Below are positions 50,872-59,042 of a stretch of 64,000 bases of DNA, one piece after another. The DNA lies in contig CALGPL010000011.1 in NCBI GenBank assembly GCA_937960595.1, forward strand, positions 1 to 64,000, written 5' to 3'. The notes beneath the pieces were generated by a model. It was not told where the DNA came from. It saw only the letters and a list, made by a program, of their open reading frames with translations, and did no database searches. Made by a program: the position numbers and the translations under genes. Numbering within the stretch: the first letter of the stretch is position 1; the number at the start of each line of letters is the position of its first letter. The stretch is from an uncultured Anaerolineales bacterium. GTDB lineage: Bacteria; Chloroflexota; Anaerolineae; Anaerolineales; Villigracilaceae.

Positions 50872-52062
50872 ATGAGCAGCGAACAACTCGATTATTTCAC
50901 CACCCTCACGAGTACGGTTTCACGGGGAGAATGGAAATCTTCCCTGGATACGTTGTTCGTTGTTTTGCGCAAGCGCTTCCTTTTCGATAACCTGGCCATC
51001 TATCGCTCTGACGAAAAAGGCAGCCTGGCCGAGGTGGTGTATGCCCGCGCGGCCGGACGCGGCAAGAGCCGCGAGGCCGACGCCTCTTGGGGAGAGAATA
51101 TTGCCACGCAGGTGATCTCGACCCGGCGGATCGTAATGCTGGCCCCTGAGCAGCCCTCGGAAGACCGCATCGCCATGCCGTATCTCCTCGGCCTGCCGCT
51201 TGACTTTGTCGAGGGAAAGGGAGTGCTGGTCTTTGTCCGTTTTGGCGGCCCTCCCTACTTGGATGAACAAATTCCCCTGGCGGCGCTGGCTGCCTCGTTG
51301 GCGGCGCGCATCCTGGAACGCCGCCAGGTCCAGGAGCATATCCATCAACTCGAACAGGCCCGCTACCGGGCCCAGTTGCAGGACGATTTCATCGCCACCA
51401 TCTCGCATGATTTGCATACCCCGCTTGGCTTCATTAAGGGATACACTACTTCTCTCCTGCGTTCTGATACCAGTTGGGACGCGGCCACCCAGCGCGAGTT
51501 CCTGACCATCATTGACGAGGAGACCGATCACCTGATTGCCCTGATCGACCGCCTGCTCGATTCCTCCCGTCTGCAGACGGGCATGCTGACTATGGATTTT
51601 CAGCCGGTCGCGCTCGAGAAACTGGTGCGGGATGTGGCTCTGCGGGTCCAGGGGCGCTCTCCGGGGTTTGAGGTGGTCTTCGATCTGGAAAATTTGCCTA
51701 CCATCCAGGGCGATAACGTCCGCCTGGGACAGGTCTTCGAGAATCTGTTGGACAACGCCGTCAAGTATGCCTCCCATTCGAGGGTGACGATCGGGGCGCG
51801 AAAGCGGGAACGTTCGGTGGTGTTGACGGTCGCCGACCAGGGGCCGGGCATCCCTTTCGAGCATCTGCCTTACATCTTCGAGCGTTTCTACCGAGTGCCG
51901 TCGGAGACGGGGCAGCGCGGCACCGGCCTGGGGCTTTTCATCTGCAGGCAAATCGTCCAGGCGCATCATGGCCGGATTACTGTTGAGACCGTTCCGGGCA
52001 AGGGAACAACCTTTCGGATCGAACTTCCGATCCGGCAAAACGAACAAGGAGGGCCGGCATGA
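50872..52062 (+). CDS. Soluble GAF-type histidine kinase
   Basis: A 396-residue cytoplasmic kinase. Residues about 10-150 look like a GAF sensor domain (LRKRFLFDNLAIYRSDEKG, LAALAASLAARILERR). HisKA has H179 in TISHDLHTPLGF and the ATP domain has NAVKYASHS, DQGPGIPFEHL and GTGLGLFICRQIV. It is 10 nt after the MshEN kinase and overlaps the response regulator gene by 4 nt, so this kinase and the regulator are very likely a cognate pair, possibly with the upstream kinase as an extra input. Confidence 0.92.
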   Translation: MSSEQLDYFTTLTSTVSRGEWKSSLDTLFVVLRKRFLFDNLAIYRSDEKGSLAEVVYARAAGRGKSREADASWGENIATQVISTRRIVMLAPEQPSEDRIAMPYLLGLPLDFVEGKGVLVFVRFGGPPYLDEQIPLAALAASLAARILERRQVQEHIHQLEQARYRAQLQDDFIATISHDLHTPLGFIKGYTTSLLRSDTSWDAATQREFLTIIDEETDHLIALIDRLLDSSRLQTGMLTMDFQPVALEKLVRDVALRVQGRSPGFEVVFDLENLPTIQGDNVRLGQVFENLLDNAVKYASHSRVTIGARKRERSVVLTVADQGPGIPFEHLPYIFERFYRVPSETGQRGTGLGLFICRQIVQAHHGRITVETVPGKGTTFRIELPIRQNEQGGPA

Positions 52063-52751
52063 CCACTCGTATTTTGGTGGTGGATGACGAACCGCGTTAT
52101 CTGCGCCTTCTGGAGGCCAATCTGGTCACCGAGGGGTACGAAGTCATTTCCGCCTCCGACGGAGCCGAGGCGCTGGAGATTTTTTCCTCCAGACCGACCG
52201 ACCTGATCCTGCTCGACATCATGCTGCCCGGCATGGACGGTTTCACCGTCTGTCAGCGCATTCGCCAGTTCTCGAGCGTGCCGATCATCATGCTGACGGC
52301 CAAAGGCGAGGAACAGGATCGGGTGCGCGGCCTGGACGTGGGTGCCGATGACTATCTGGTCAAGCCGTTCTCGGTGATGGAACTGCTGGCGCGCGTCCGG
52401 GCGGTGCTGCGCCGGGCGCAGGTGACGGAGGTCGGGCAGGACCGCTTCTTTACCCATGGCGACCTGCGTATTGACTTTGCCCGCGCCGAAGTCTGGCTGG
52501 GCGACCAACCGGTGTATTTGTCTGCCACCGAATACCGCTTGCTGTTACAATTCTCTCACAATATCGGCAAGATCCTGACGGCCGAAGACTTGCTGACCAG
52601 CGTCTGGGGGCCGGAATATCGGGAGGACAAAGAGATTCTGTGGGTCACCATTGCCCGCCTGCGCCAGAAAGTCGAGCCGGACCCCCATACGCCCCGTCAC
52701 ATCGTCACCCGCTCGGGGCTGGGCTATTTGATGCCGCCGCTGGAGGAATGA
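52059..52751 (+). CDS. OmpR-family response regulator
   Basis: A 230-residue regulator with a receiver domain (phosphorylated D53 in LLDIMLPGMDG, acidic pocket VVDDE, lysine in DDYLVKPF) and a winged-helix DNA-binding domain (about 130-228; SATEYRLLLQF, ILTAEDLLTSVWGPEYREDKEILWVTIARLRQKVE). The ATG overlaps the kinase stop. Targets unknown; no repeated operator was found by eye around the operon. Confidence 0.96.
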   Translation: MTTRILVVDDEPRYLRLLEANLVTEGYEVISASDGAEALEIFSSRPTDLILLDIMLPGMDGFTVCQRIRQFSSVPIIMLTAKGEEQDRVRGLDVGADDYLVKPFSVMELLARVRAVLRRAQVTEVGQDRFFTHGDLRIDFARAEVWLGDQPVYLSATEYRLLLQFSHNIGKILTAEDLLTSVWGPEYREDKEILWVTIARLRQKVEPDPHTPRHIVTRSGLGYLMPPLEE

Positions 52752-52771
52752 AATTGGGGAGGTGATCACGA

Positions 52772-53929
52772 ATGGAAAATGAAGTTCTGAGCGTTCTCAT
52801 CATCGATCAAGACGCCGCCAGCCGCAATTATCTCTCGGTCATGCTGCGCAAAGCCGGCTACGCGGTCCTGACGGCCGCCTCGGCTCGGGAGGGCCTGATC
52901 TCCGTCTGGAAGGATTTGCCCTCTCTGGCCATCTTCGACCCGGCCTTGAGCGACATGCCGGCGACCGAGATGGTGCGGCGCCTGCGTCAGGACCGGCGGA
53001 CGGAAAACCTGCCGCTCGTGGTCCTGAGCAGCCAGGAAAACGTTGACGAGATGAGCGCTCTCCTCTCGGCCGGTTGCAACGAGTATCTGGTCAAGTCCAG
53101 CCAGGCGGTGACCAAACTGCTCGAACTCATCCCGCGTTTGCTTCACCAGCAAAGGGATGTCAAAAAGGGCGGGATGTTGATCGTTTTCCTGAGCGCCAAG
53201 GGCGGGACGGGCACCTCCTCGCTGTGCGCCAATGTGGCCATGTGCCTGGGCAAGAACAAACCGGAGACCTCGGTGGCGGTGGTGGACATGGTCTTGCCGA
53301 TTGGCTCGATTGCCCACATCGTCGGCTATCGCGAGCGGCTCAATTTGATCAGCGTGGCCATGCAGAATCCGGACCAGATTACGGCCCGCTATTTCAAAGA
53401 AAATCTGCCCAAGATCAACGAATGGTATTTCCGACTTCTGGCCGGTTCGCCCGATCCGGACGTCGCCAACCAGTTGGCCGGCGACCGGCTGAAGCCGGTA
53501 GTCGCTGCCCTGCAGGAGGCGTTCGATTTCGTTTTCGTTGACCTGGGCCGTTCGCTCTCGCGCCTCAGCCTGCCGGTCATCCTGCATGCCGATGTGCTGG
53601 CGTTGGTGCTCAGCACCGAAGTCGCCTCCGTGACCCTCACCCAGACGGTCTGGTCTTACCTGCAAGCACAAGGGGTGGACCCGCGCCGGGTGTATGCCAT
53701 CCTGAACCGCGCCGTCGGCCTGGAGGGGCTGACCAAGGCGGAGGCGGAACAGATGCTCAATTTGCCGATTCAATATGCCATGCCTTATATGGGCGGCAAT
53801 TTCTCGTTGGCCAACAACCGCCACGAGCCGGTGGCCGTCAAGTTCCCGCTCGACGCGGCCGCGCTGACCCTCAATCAGATGGCCGATCAAATCGCCGACC
53901 TGGCCCAGCGGCTGCGTCACGGCGGCTGA
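52772..53929 (+). CDS. Receiver-CpaE/TadZ-like ATPase
   Basis: A 385-residue protein with an N-terminal receiver domain (1-120; phospho-acceptor D55 in IFDPALSD, lysine in YLVKSS) and a MinD/ParA-like ATPase domain (about 135-385). The Walker A is SAKGGTGTSSL (K143); the second lysine of the ParA loop is replaced by T148, a change typical of CpaE/TadZ, which localise Tad pili but have weak or no ATPase turnover. Walker A' is VVDMVLPIGS. No tad genes occur in the window, so it may localise another complex. An excellent GGGGAGGTGATC site precedes the ATG. Confidence 0.88.
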   Translation: MENEVLSVLIIDQDAASRNYLSVMLRKAGYAVLTAASAREGLISVWKDLPSLAIFDPALSDMPATEMVRRLRQDRRTENLPLVVLSSQENVDEMSALLSAGCNEYLVKSSQAVTKLLELIPRLLHQQRDVKKGGMLIVFLSAKGGTGTSSLCANVAMCLGKNKPETSVAVVDMVLPIGSIAHIVGYRERLNLISVAMQNPDQITARYFKENLPKINEWYFRLLAGSPDPDVANQLAGDRLKPVVAALQEAFDFVFVDLGRSLSRLSLPVILHADVLALVLSTEVASVTLTQTVWSYLQAQGVDPRRVYAILNRAVGLEGLTKAEAEQMLNLPIQYAMPYMGGNFSLANNRHEPVAVKFPLDAAALTLNQMADQIADLAQRLRHGG

Positions 53930-53946
53930 ACGGGGTGCTTCTCTGC

Positions 53947-53952
53947 TATAAT
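53947..53952 (+). promoter_or_regulatory. Candidate -10 box of the HTH-V4R operon
   Basis: TATAAT 39 nt before the ATG at 53991, with a GAGG site near the start. A -35 at usual spacing is weak. Confidence 0.5.
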
Positions 53953-53990
53953 GATCTCGTCGGCTCTCCATCCGATCATTCGAGGCGCTT

Positions 53991-54668
53991 ATGAGCATAA
54001 AAGATCAGATCAACATCCGAACCCGTAAACTGGGCGTGCTGATTCGGGATGCCCGTCTGGCCACCCGCAAGACCCTCAGCGAGTGCGCCCGGGCGATTGG
54101 CGTCACCCCCGGCATTCTGCGCGCCTGGGAGGAAGGCCGCCGGGCGCCGTCGCTGCCCGAATTGGAAGTGCTGGCTTATTTCCTGGATTTGCCGATCCGC
54201 CATTTTTGGGGCAAGGAGGCGATGTCGGACAATCCGCCGCCCACCGAGGCGCTCAACCTGCCGATCCTGGTGGGAGTGCGTCAGCGCATGATCGGCGCCC
54301 TGTTGCGTCAGGAGCGCGAGAAAGCCAGTCTCTCTCTGCGGGCGCTCTCCGAGCAGACCGGGCTTTCCACGGCGCGCCTCAAGGCCTACGAATTGGGCGA
54401 GCGCCCCATCCCCTTGCCGGACCTGGAGGTGATCATGAACGTCCTGGGCGGGCAGGTCGAAACTCTCTTCGATCAGACCGGCCCGATTGGTCTGTGGATG
54501 ATCCAGCAGCGCGCCATTCAGGATTTCCTGCAATTGCCCGCCGATCTGCAGGCCTTTGTTTGCAAGCCGGTCAATCGTCCCTACCTGGAACTGGCGCTCA
54601 AACTCAGCACCCTTTCGACCGACCGTCTCCGTTCGGTGGCGGAGGGTCTGCTCGACATTACTTTCTGA
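53991..54668 (+). CDS. Transcriptional regulator with two XRE-type HTH domains
   Basis: A 225-residue protein. The first helix-turn-helix is near residues 13-60 (KTLSECARAIGVTPGILRAWEEGRRAPSL and following) and the second near 95-150 (ASLSLRALSEQTGLSTARLKAYELGERPIPLP). Both have the Cro/CI layout with the recognition helix ending in WEEGRR or YELGER. The C-terminal 60 residues are helical, without a known ligand fold. It is the first gene of a tightly packed operon and probably its autoregulator (inference). Confidence 0.85.
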   Translation: MSIKDQINIRTRKLGVLIRDARLATRKTLSECARAIGVTPGILRAWEEGRRAPSLPELEVLAYFLDLPIRHFWGKEAMSDNPPPTEALNLPILVGVRQRMIGALLRQEREKASLSLRALSEQTGLSTARLKAYELGERPIPLPDLEVIMNVLGGQVETLFDQTGPIGLWMIQQRAIQDFLQLPADLQAFVCKPVNRPYLELALKLSTLSTDRLRSVAEGLLDITF

Positions 54669-54670
54669 CC

Positions 54671-55204
54671 ATGAAAACGACTTCGCTTCCCGATCCACTG
54701 GCCGATGAGGCCCGCCGTCTTTATCAGAGGGGGGAGTTTGCCGCTGCGGCCGAGGCCTACGGACGCGCCGCCGAAGCCTTCGCCGCGGCGGGCGATGCCC
54801 TGATGGCGGCCGAGATGCGCAACAACCAGGCCGTCAGCCTGCTGCGCGGCCGTCAACCTGCGGCTGCCCTTGCCGCCCTGGAGGGGACGGAGCAGGTCTT
54901 CGCCCAGGCCGGCGACCTGAGGCGTCAGGGCATGGCGCTGGCCAATCTGGCCGGCGCGCTGGAAGCCTTGAAACGCAAGAAAGAGGCCGTGGAGTATTAT
55001 CAGCGTGCCGGAGAGGTGCTCGAAAAAGCCGGCGAGGGCGATCTGCGCGTCGAGGTCATGCAATTGCTGGCCATTCATTATCTCCGTCAGGGCAAATTCT
55101 TCGATGCGGTGCTGGCGCTTCAATCGGGTTTGGCAGGCGTCAAGAACCCAACTCCCCGCCAAAAACTCTTCAAGAAATTGCTGTTCCTGCGTCTATGGCG
55201 TTAG
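54671..55204 (+). CDS. TPR-repeat protein
   Basis: A 177-residue soluble all-helical protein. Two to three tetratricopeptide repeats are visible: ARRLYQRGEFAAAAEAYGRAAEAF, AALAALEGTEQVFAQAGD, MALANLAGALEALKRKKEAVEYYQRAGEVL. These act as protein-binding scaffolds. The ATG is 2 nt after the HTH stop, and its last 10 nt overlap the acetyltransferase gene. It probably assembles partners encoded in the same operon. Confidence 0.83.
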   Translation: MKTTSLPDPLADEARRLYQRGEFAAAAEAYGRAAEAFAAAGDALMAAEMRNNQAVSLLRGRQPAAALAALEGTEQVFAQAGDLRRQGMALANLAGALEALKRKKEAVEYYQRAGEVLEKAGEGDLRVEVMQLLAIHYLRQGKFFDAVLALQSGLAGVKNPTPRQKLFKKLLFLRLWR

Positions 55205-56061
55205 GGCCTGATTTCCAAATCCGCCCGGCGGTTTTTCCCGACCAGCGGCGGTTGCTCGGCTTGTTGAATCATGCTCCGCTGATTCACCGTCATCTGGACT
55301 GGCGCAAGCCGCTCGACTGGCTTGGTATCCCGCCCTTCTTGGTGCTGGAAAAGGACGGCCGCATCCTTTCGGCGCTGGCCTGTCCCCCCGATCCGCCGGG
55401 GATTGCCTGGTTGCGTCTGTTTCTCGCCGCTGGCGAGTTGCCGGCGGAAGAGGGCTGGTTCCCGTTGTGGGAGGCCGCCCGGGCAGAACTGGCTGGACAG
55501 GGCGATTTCCTGGTAGCAGCCATTGCCCTGAGTCAGCGGTTTGTGCAACTGCTGGAGGCCAGCCGGTTCGAGTTGCGTCAGCACATTGTCATGCTCGAAC
55601 GGGAGGCGCAACCGCAGGCCGATTATTTCCTGCCGGCGGGCGTCTCGCTGCGGCTGATGATGCCCTACGATTTGCCCGGCGTGGCCGAGGTGGACGCGGC
55701 GGCCTTTGAGTTGCTCTGGCAGAATAGCCTGGTCGCCCTCGAGCGAGCCTATCCTCAGGCGGTCGTGGCGACGGTGGCGGAGCAGGATGGCCGCCTGGTG
55801 GGCTATCAGATCAGCACGCCCAACCCGCTGGGGGCGCACCTGGCCCGTCTGGCGGTCCGGCCCGAGATGCAGGGCCAGGGGCTGGGATTCGCCCTGATCG
55901 CCGATCTCAGCCAGCGGCTGGCGCGCCGCCGCATCTATCGGTTGACCGTCAATACCCAGAGCGACAATGCCGCCTCGTTGAAATTGTATCAGCAGGTCGG
56001 CTTTCGTCTGACCGATGAACGTTACCCTGTGTATCTTTTTCGGGTCCGAGGAGGTTCGTGA
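55195..56061 (+). CDS. GNAT-family N-acetyltransferase
   Basis: A 288-residue protein with two GNAT-like halves. The C-terminal half (about 145-285) is the intact one, with acetyl-CoA motif LAVRPEMQGQGLGFALIAD and the later TVNTQSDNAASLKLYQQVGF. The N-terminal half has a degraded motif. It should transfer an acyl group from CoA to an amine, but the substrate is unknown. Start ATG 55195 lies inside the TPR gene end; the stop overlaps the first V4R start codon. Confidence 0.85.
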   Translation: MALGPDFQIRPAVFPDQRRLLGLLNHAPLIHRHLDWRKPLDWLGIPPFLVLEKDGRILSALACPPDPPGIAWLRLFLAAGELPAEEGWFPLWEAARAELAGQGDFLVAAIALSQRFVQLLEASRFELRQHIVMLEREAQPQADYFLPAGVSLRLMMPYDLPGVAEVDAAAFELLWQNSLVALERAYPQAVVATVAEQDGRLVGYQISTPNPLGAHLARLAVRPEMQGQGLGFALIADLSQRLARRRIYRLTVNTQSDNAASLKLYQQVGFRLTDERYPVYLFRVRGGS

Positions 56062-56681
56062 TGGTAAGTACAGATGAGGCCGTCATTGTTAACGCTCTCG
56101 TGCGGCAGGCGCTGGTGGCTGCCCAGGAAGTGATGGGCGAGAACGGACTGCACGCCGTCTTGCGCAGCAGCGGGCTGGAACGTTTCATCGGCAATCTGCC
56201 GCCCGACAACTTGGAACCGGGAATCAAGACCGTCGAATATGCCCGCCTGAACGAGGCCATCGAGGCTTTCTACGGCCGCGGTGGCCGTGGCATGCTGCGC
56301 CGGATCGGAAAAGCCTCCTTTCAGTACGGCGTGCGCGAACAGGGCGCGCTGCTCGGCCTGGCCGGCGCGGCGCTCAAACTGATGCCTCAGCATGGGCGCA
56401 TCAAATTCATCCTCAATGCCCTGGTGAATGCCCTCAAGAAGACCAATTCCCAGGTGGAGGCCTGGGTCGAGGACGAAGGCGGCAAACTGGCCTACGTCGA
56501 GTCGACCTGCGCCATCTGCAAGGGCCGCACCAGCGATGCGCCGATTTGCCATCTCTACGTCGGTTCGATCGGCGAAGCGGTCCGCTGGGCCACCGACCAG
56601 GAATATGAAATCATCGAGACGCATTGCATCGCCAAAGGCGACCCCTATTGCCGTTTTGAAGTAGGAGAGGCCAAGACATGA
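56061..56681 (+). CDS. V4R-domain protein, copy 1 (five-cysteine form)
   Basis: A 206-residue cytoplasmic protein. The C-terminal V4R domain (4-vinyl-reductase/hydrocarbon-binding family) has CAICKGRTSDAPIC, GSIGEAVRWA and CIAKGDPYCRFEV. Cysteines are C150, C153, C163, C189 and C197. V4R domains bind small molecules or iron-sulfur or zinc in regulators and pigment or methanogenesis-related proteins; the role here is not known. GGAGG precedes ATG 56061. The neighbour downstream is a paralogue of exactly the same length with two cysteines lost. Confidence 0.8.
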   Translation: MVSTDEAVIVNALVRQALVAAQEVMGENGLHAVLRSSGLERFIGNLPPDNLEPGIKTVEYARLNEAIEAFYGRGGRGMLRRIGKASFQYGVREQGALLGLAGAALKLMPQHGRIKFILNALVNALKKTNSQVEAWVEDEGGKLAYVESTCAICKGRTSDAPICHLYVGSIGEAVRWATDQEYEIIETHCIAKGDPYCRFEVGEAKT

Positions 56682-57298
56682 CTGCCGAGGGTGTAGCACG
56701 CATCTTATCGGTGAATCTCCTGGCGCATTTCGTAGAGGTTCTTCGCCAGGAGGTGGGGGCAGACAAGTGGCCGCTCATCCTGGCGGGCGTGAGTCTTTCG
56801 CCTGCCATGTTCGAACCAGAGAACCTGTCTTTTCTGGATGGGGCCGGCGCGGCAGACCTGTTCGCCCGCGCCCAACAGGCGCTGCGTCTCTTCTATGGAC
56901 GCGGGGCGCGCGGCCTATTGATTCGCGTCGGCTTCGGCCTTTGGGAGCGGCTGAATTCTTCTGCCTCTTTCGTGGAAAGAACCGAACTGCGCGTGTTGCG
57001 CAGCCTGCCGGCTCCGGCCCGGCCGCGGCGGGCGCTGGAGGTCCTGGCGGCGCGTTTGCGCGAGGGCGGCGGGACAATTTCGGTCCATTCCCTGGATATG
57101 GATTTGCTGCTGGCCGATTTTTCCAGCCCCACCACTCTCGGTCAGGCCGAGCAGACGCCGATTTGCTACGTGACGGTGGGTCTGATTCAGGGGGCGCTGG
57201 TCTGGGCGACGGGGCGCGAGATGGATGTCGAGGAAGTCGGTTGCCGGGCGATGGGTCAACCGGCCTGTGAATTCAAAATCAAAACAGGAGGTTCATGA
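56678..57298 (+). CDS. V4R-domain protein, copy 2 (three-cysteine form)
   Basis: A 206-residue paralogue. Shared blocks include FYGRGARGLLIRVG (against YGRGGRGMLRRIG in copy 1), PICYVTVGLIQGALVWATGREMDVEEVGC and GQPACEFKI. Cysteines C163, C189 and C197 keep the copy 1 positions, but C150 and C153 are Ser and Thr. The CxxC is thus missing, so any metal site of copy 1 would not be the same here. The two could form a heterodimer (inference). Start ATG 56678 overlaps the copy 1 stop by ATGA; the stop overlaps the lipase ATG. Confidence 0.8.
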   Translation: MTAEGVARILSVNLLAHFVEVLRQEVGADKWPLILAGVSLSPAMFEPENLSFLDGAGAADLFARAQQALRLFYGRGARGLLIRVGFGLWERLNSSASFVERTELRVLRSLPAPARPRRALEVLAARLREGGGTISVHSLDMDLLLADFSSPTTLGQAEQTPICYVTVGLIQGALVWATGREMDVEEVGCRAMGQPACEFKIKTGGS

Positions 57299-58122
57299 GT
57301 ATGGAATGGAATTGGAAGTCGTTCGACGGCCTGGACATGTTCGGCCGCGGTTGGGTCCCCCAGGGCAAGCCCAAAGCGGTCCTCATCCTCGTCCATGGCC
57401 TGGGTGAGCATTGCGGACGGTATGACCACGTTGGCAAGATGCTGGCCGAAAACGGCTATGCTTTGCTGGCCTTCGATCTGCGCGGCCACGGCCAATCTGG
57501 CGGTCAGCGCGGTCACACGCCTTCCATCGAAGCCTTCATGAAGGATATTGATGAGATGATCGCCCAGGCTTCGGCCCGTTACCCGGGCGCGCCGCAATTC
57601 ATCTACGGTCACAGCCTGGGGGGGATTCTGGTCTTGAATTACGTTTTGCGCCGCAAGCCGGGTCTGGCCGGGGCGCTGGTCTCCTCGCCGGGTCTGCGCA
57701 CGGCGCTCGAGGCGCAGAAAGCCAAAGTGGCGCTGGCCCGCCTCTTGGGTTCTCTGATGCCGACCGGCGGCCTGCCCAGCGGGCTGGACGCCAACATGAT
57801 TTCGCGCGATCCGCAGGTTGTGGAGCGCTACAAGCAGGATCCTCTGGTGCATGACAAGATCACCTTCGGCATGGCCAAGCAATTGATGGACGCCATCACC
57901 TGGGCTTTCGAGCATGCCGGGGAGTTTTCCATTCCTCTCCTGCTGATGCATGGGACGGCCGACCAGATCGCTTTCGACCGCGGCAGCAAGGAATTCGCCG
58001 CCAGCGTCAAAGGCGACTGCACGCTGAAATTGTGGGACGGTTTGTATCACGAACCCCACAACGAACCGGAAAAGCAGGAAGTCTTCCAGTTCATGCTGGA
58101 CTGGCTGAAGGCGCATTGCTGA
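57295..58122 (+). CDS. Alpha/beta hydrolase, monoacylglycerol lipase-like
   Basis: A 275-residue serine hydrolase. The lid/oxyanion segment is ILVHGLGEHCGRYDHV, the nucleophile elbow is YGHSLGGILVLNYV (serine in GHSLG), and the catalytic Asp/His lie near LLMHGTADQIAF and LYHEPHNEPE. This layout is that of lysophospholipase or monoacylglycerol lipase. GGAGG sits immediately before ATG 57295, which overlaps the V4R copy 2 stop by ATGA, so it belongs to the same operon. Confidence 0.92.
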   Translation: MSMEWNWKSFDGLDMFGRGWVPQGKPKAVLILVHGLGEHCGRYDHVGKMLAENGYALLAFDLRGHGQSGGQRGHTPSIEAFMKDIDEMIAQASARYPGAPQFIYGHSLGGILVLNYVLRRKPGLAGALVSSPGLRTALEAQKAKVALARLLGSLMPTGGLPSGLDANMISRDPQVVERYKQDPLVHDKITFGMAKQLMDAITWAFEHAGEFSIPLLLMHGTADQIAFDRGSKEFAASVKGDCTLKLWDGLYHEPHNEPEKQEVFQFMLDWLKAHC

Positions 58123-58160
58123 GCGGGTTTCGATTCCCAGAATAGATTGATTCGTTTGCG

Positions 58161-59042
58161 ATGACCGTCGGCGAATGGCTCGAAGCAGTCGCTGCCCGCC
58201 TGCGAAAGAGGAGCGACACCGCCGAACTGGACGCCCAGGTGCTGCTGGCAAAGATCATCGGCCGGCCGCGTTCCTGGCTGCTGGCTCACCCGGAGACCGT
58301 TCTCGATGCGGAGCAGGAGGCGGATCTCCGGTCGGCGGTCAGGCGCCTGGAGCGGGGCGAGCCGCTGCCTTATGTGCTGGGCGAGTGGGAATTCTTCGGC
58401 CTGCCTTTTCTGGTCACGCCGGATGTGTTGATTCCCCGGCCCGAGACGGAACTGCTCGTTGAGCGTGCCCTGACCTGGCTGCGGGCGCGCCCCTCGCGCC
58501 GCCGTCTCCTGGACGTCGGCACCGGCTCGGGGTGCATCGCGATTGCTCTGGCGGTCAACGTCCCCGATTTGCAGGTGCTGGCCACCGACATTTCTCCCGC
58601 TGCCCTCGAGGTGGCGCGGCGTAATGCCTCCCGCCTGGGCCTCGAGGAGCGGATTGAGTTCGTCCAGTGCGACTTGCTGCCCGGCTGCGGCGCGCCAGCC
58701 GGGGGGGAGAAATTCTCCCCGGCCGCACCGGGCCGCGAGCCGTTCGACTTGCTGGTCGCCAATTTGCCCTACCTCCCTACCCATGTCTTGCGCCGATTGC
58801 CCGTCTATCGCCGCGAGCCGACCGTCGCCCTCGACGGCGGCCCGGACGGCCTCGACCTCGTCCGCCGCCTGTTGACCGCGGCCCCCGCCTGGCTGGCGCC
58901 CGCCGGGTTGATGCTGCTCGAGATCGAGGCCTCGCAGGGGCCGGCGGCCATGGCGCTGGCGTTCGACTTGTTTTCCGGCGCAACGATCCATCTGCATCAG
59001 GATTTGGCCGGCCATGACCGTTTATTGGAGATTTGTACCTGA
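58161..59042 (+). CDS. prmC: Peptide chain release factor N5-glutamine methyltransferase
   Basis: A 293-residue SAM-dependent enzyme that methylates the GGQ glutamine of release factors RF1 and RF2. The N-terminal helical domain is followed by IPRPETELLVERAL, motif I LLDVGTGSGCIAIAL and the catalytic loop LLVANLPYLP. The usual NPPY is NLPY here; NLPY variants occur in some PrmC. An internal loop (GCGAPAGGEKFSPAAPGREP) is longer than usual. No Shine-Dalgarno is visible before the ATG. It directly abuts sua5. Confidence 0.93.
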   Translation: MTVGEWLEAVAARLRKRSDTAELDAQVLLAKIIGRPRSWLLAHPETVLDAEQEADLRSAVRRLERGEPLPYVLGEWEFFGLPFLVTPDVLIPRPETELLVERALTWLRARPSRRRLLDVGTGSGCIAIALAVNVPDLQVLATDISPAALEVARRNASRLGLEERIEFVQCDLLPGCGAPAGGEKFSPAAPGREPFDLLVANLPYLPTHVLRRLPVYRREPTVALDGGPDGLDLVRRLLTAAPAWLAPAGLMLLEIEASQGPAAMALAFDLFSGATIHLHQDLAGHDRLLEICT

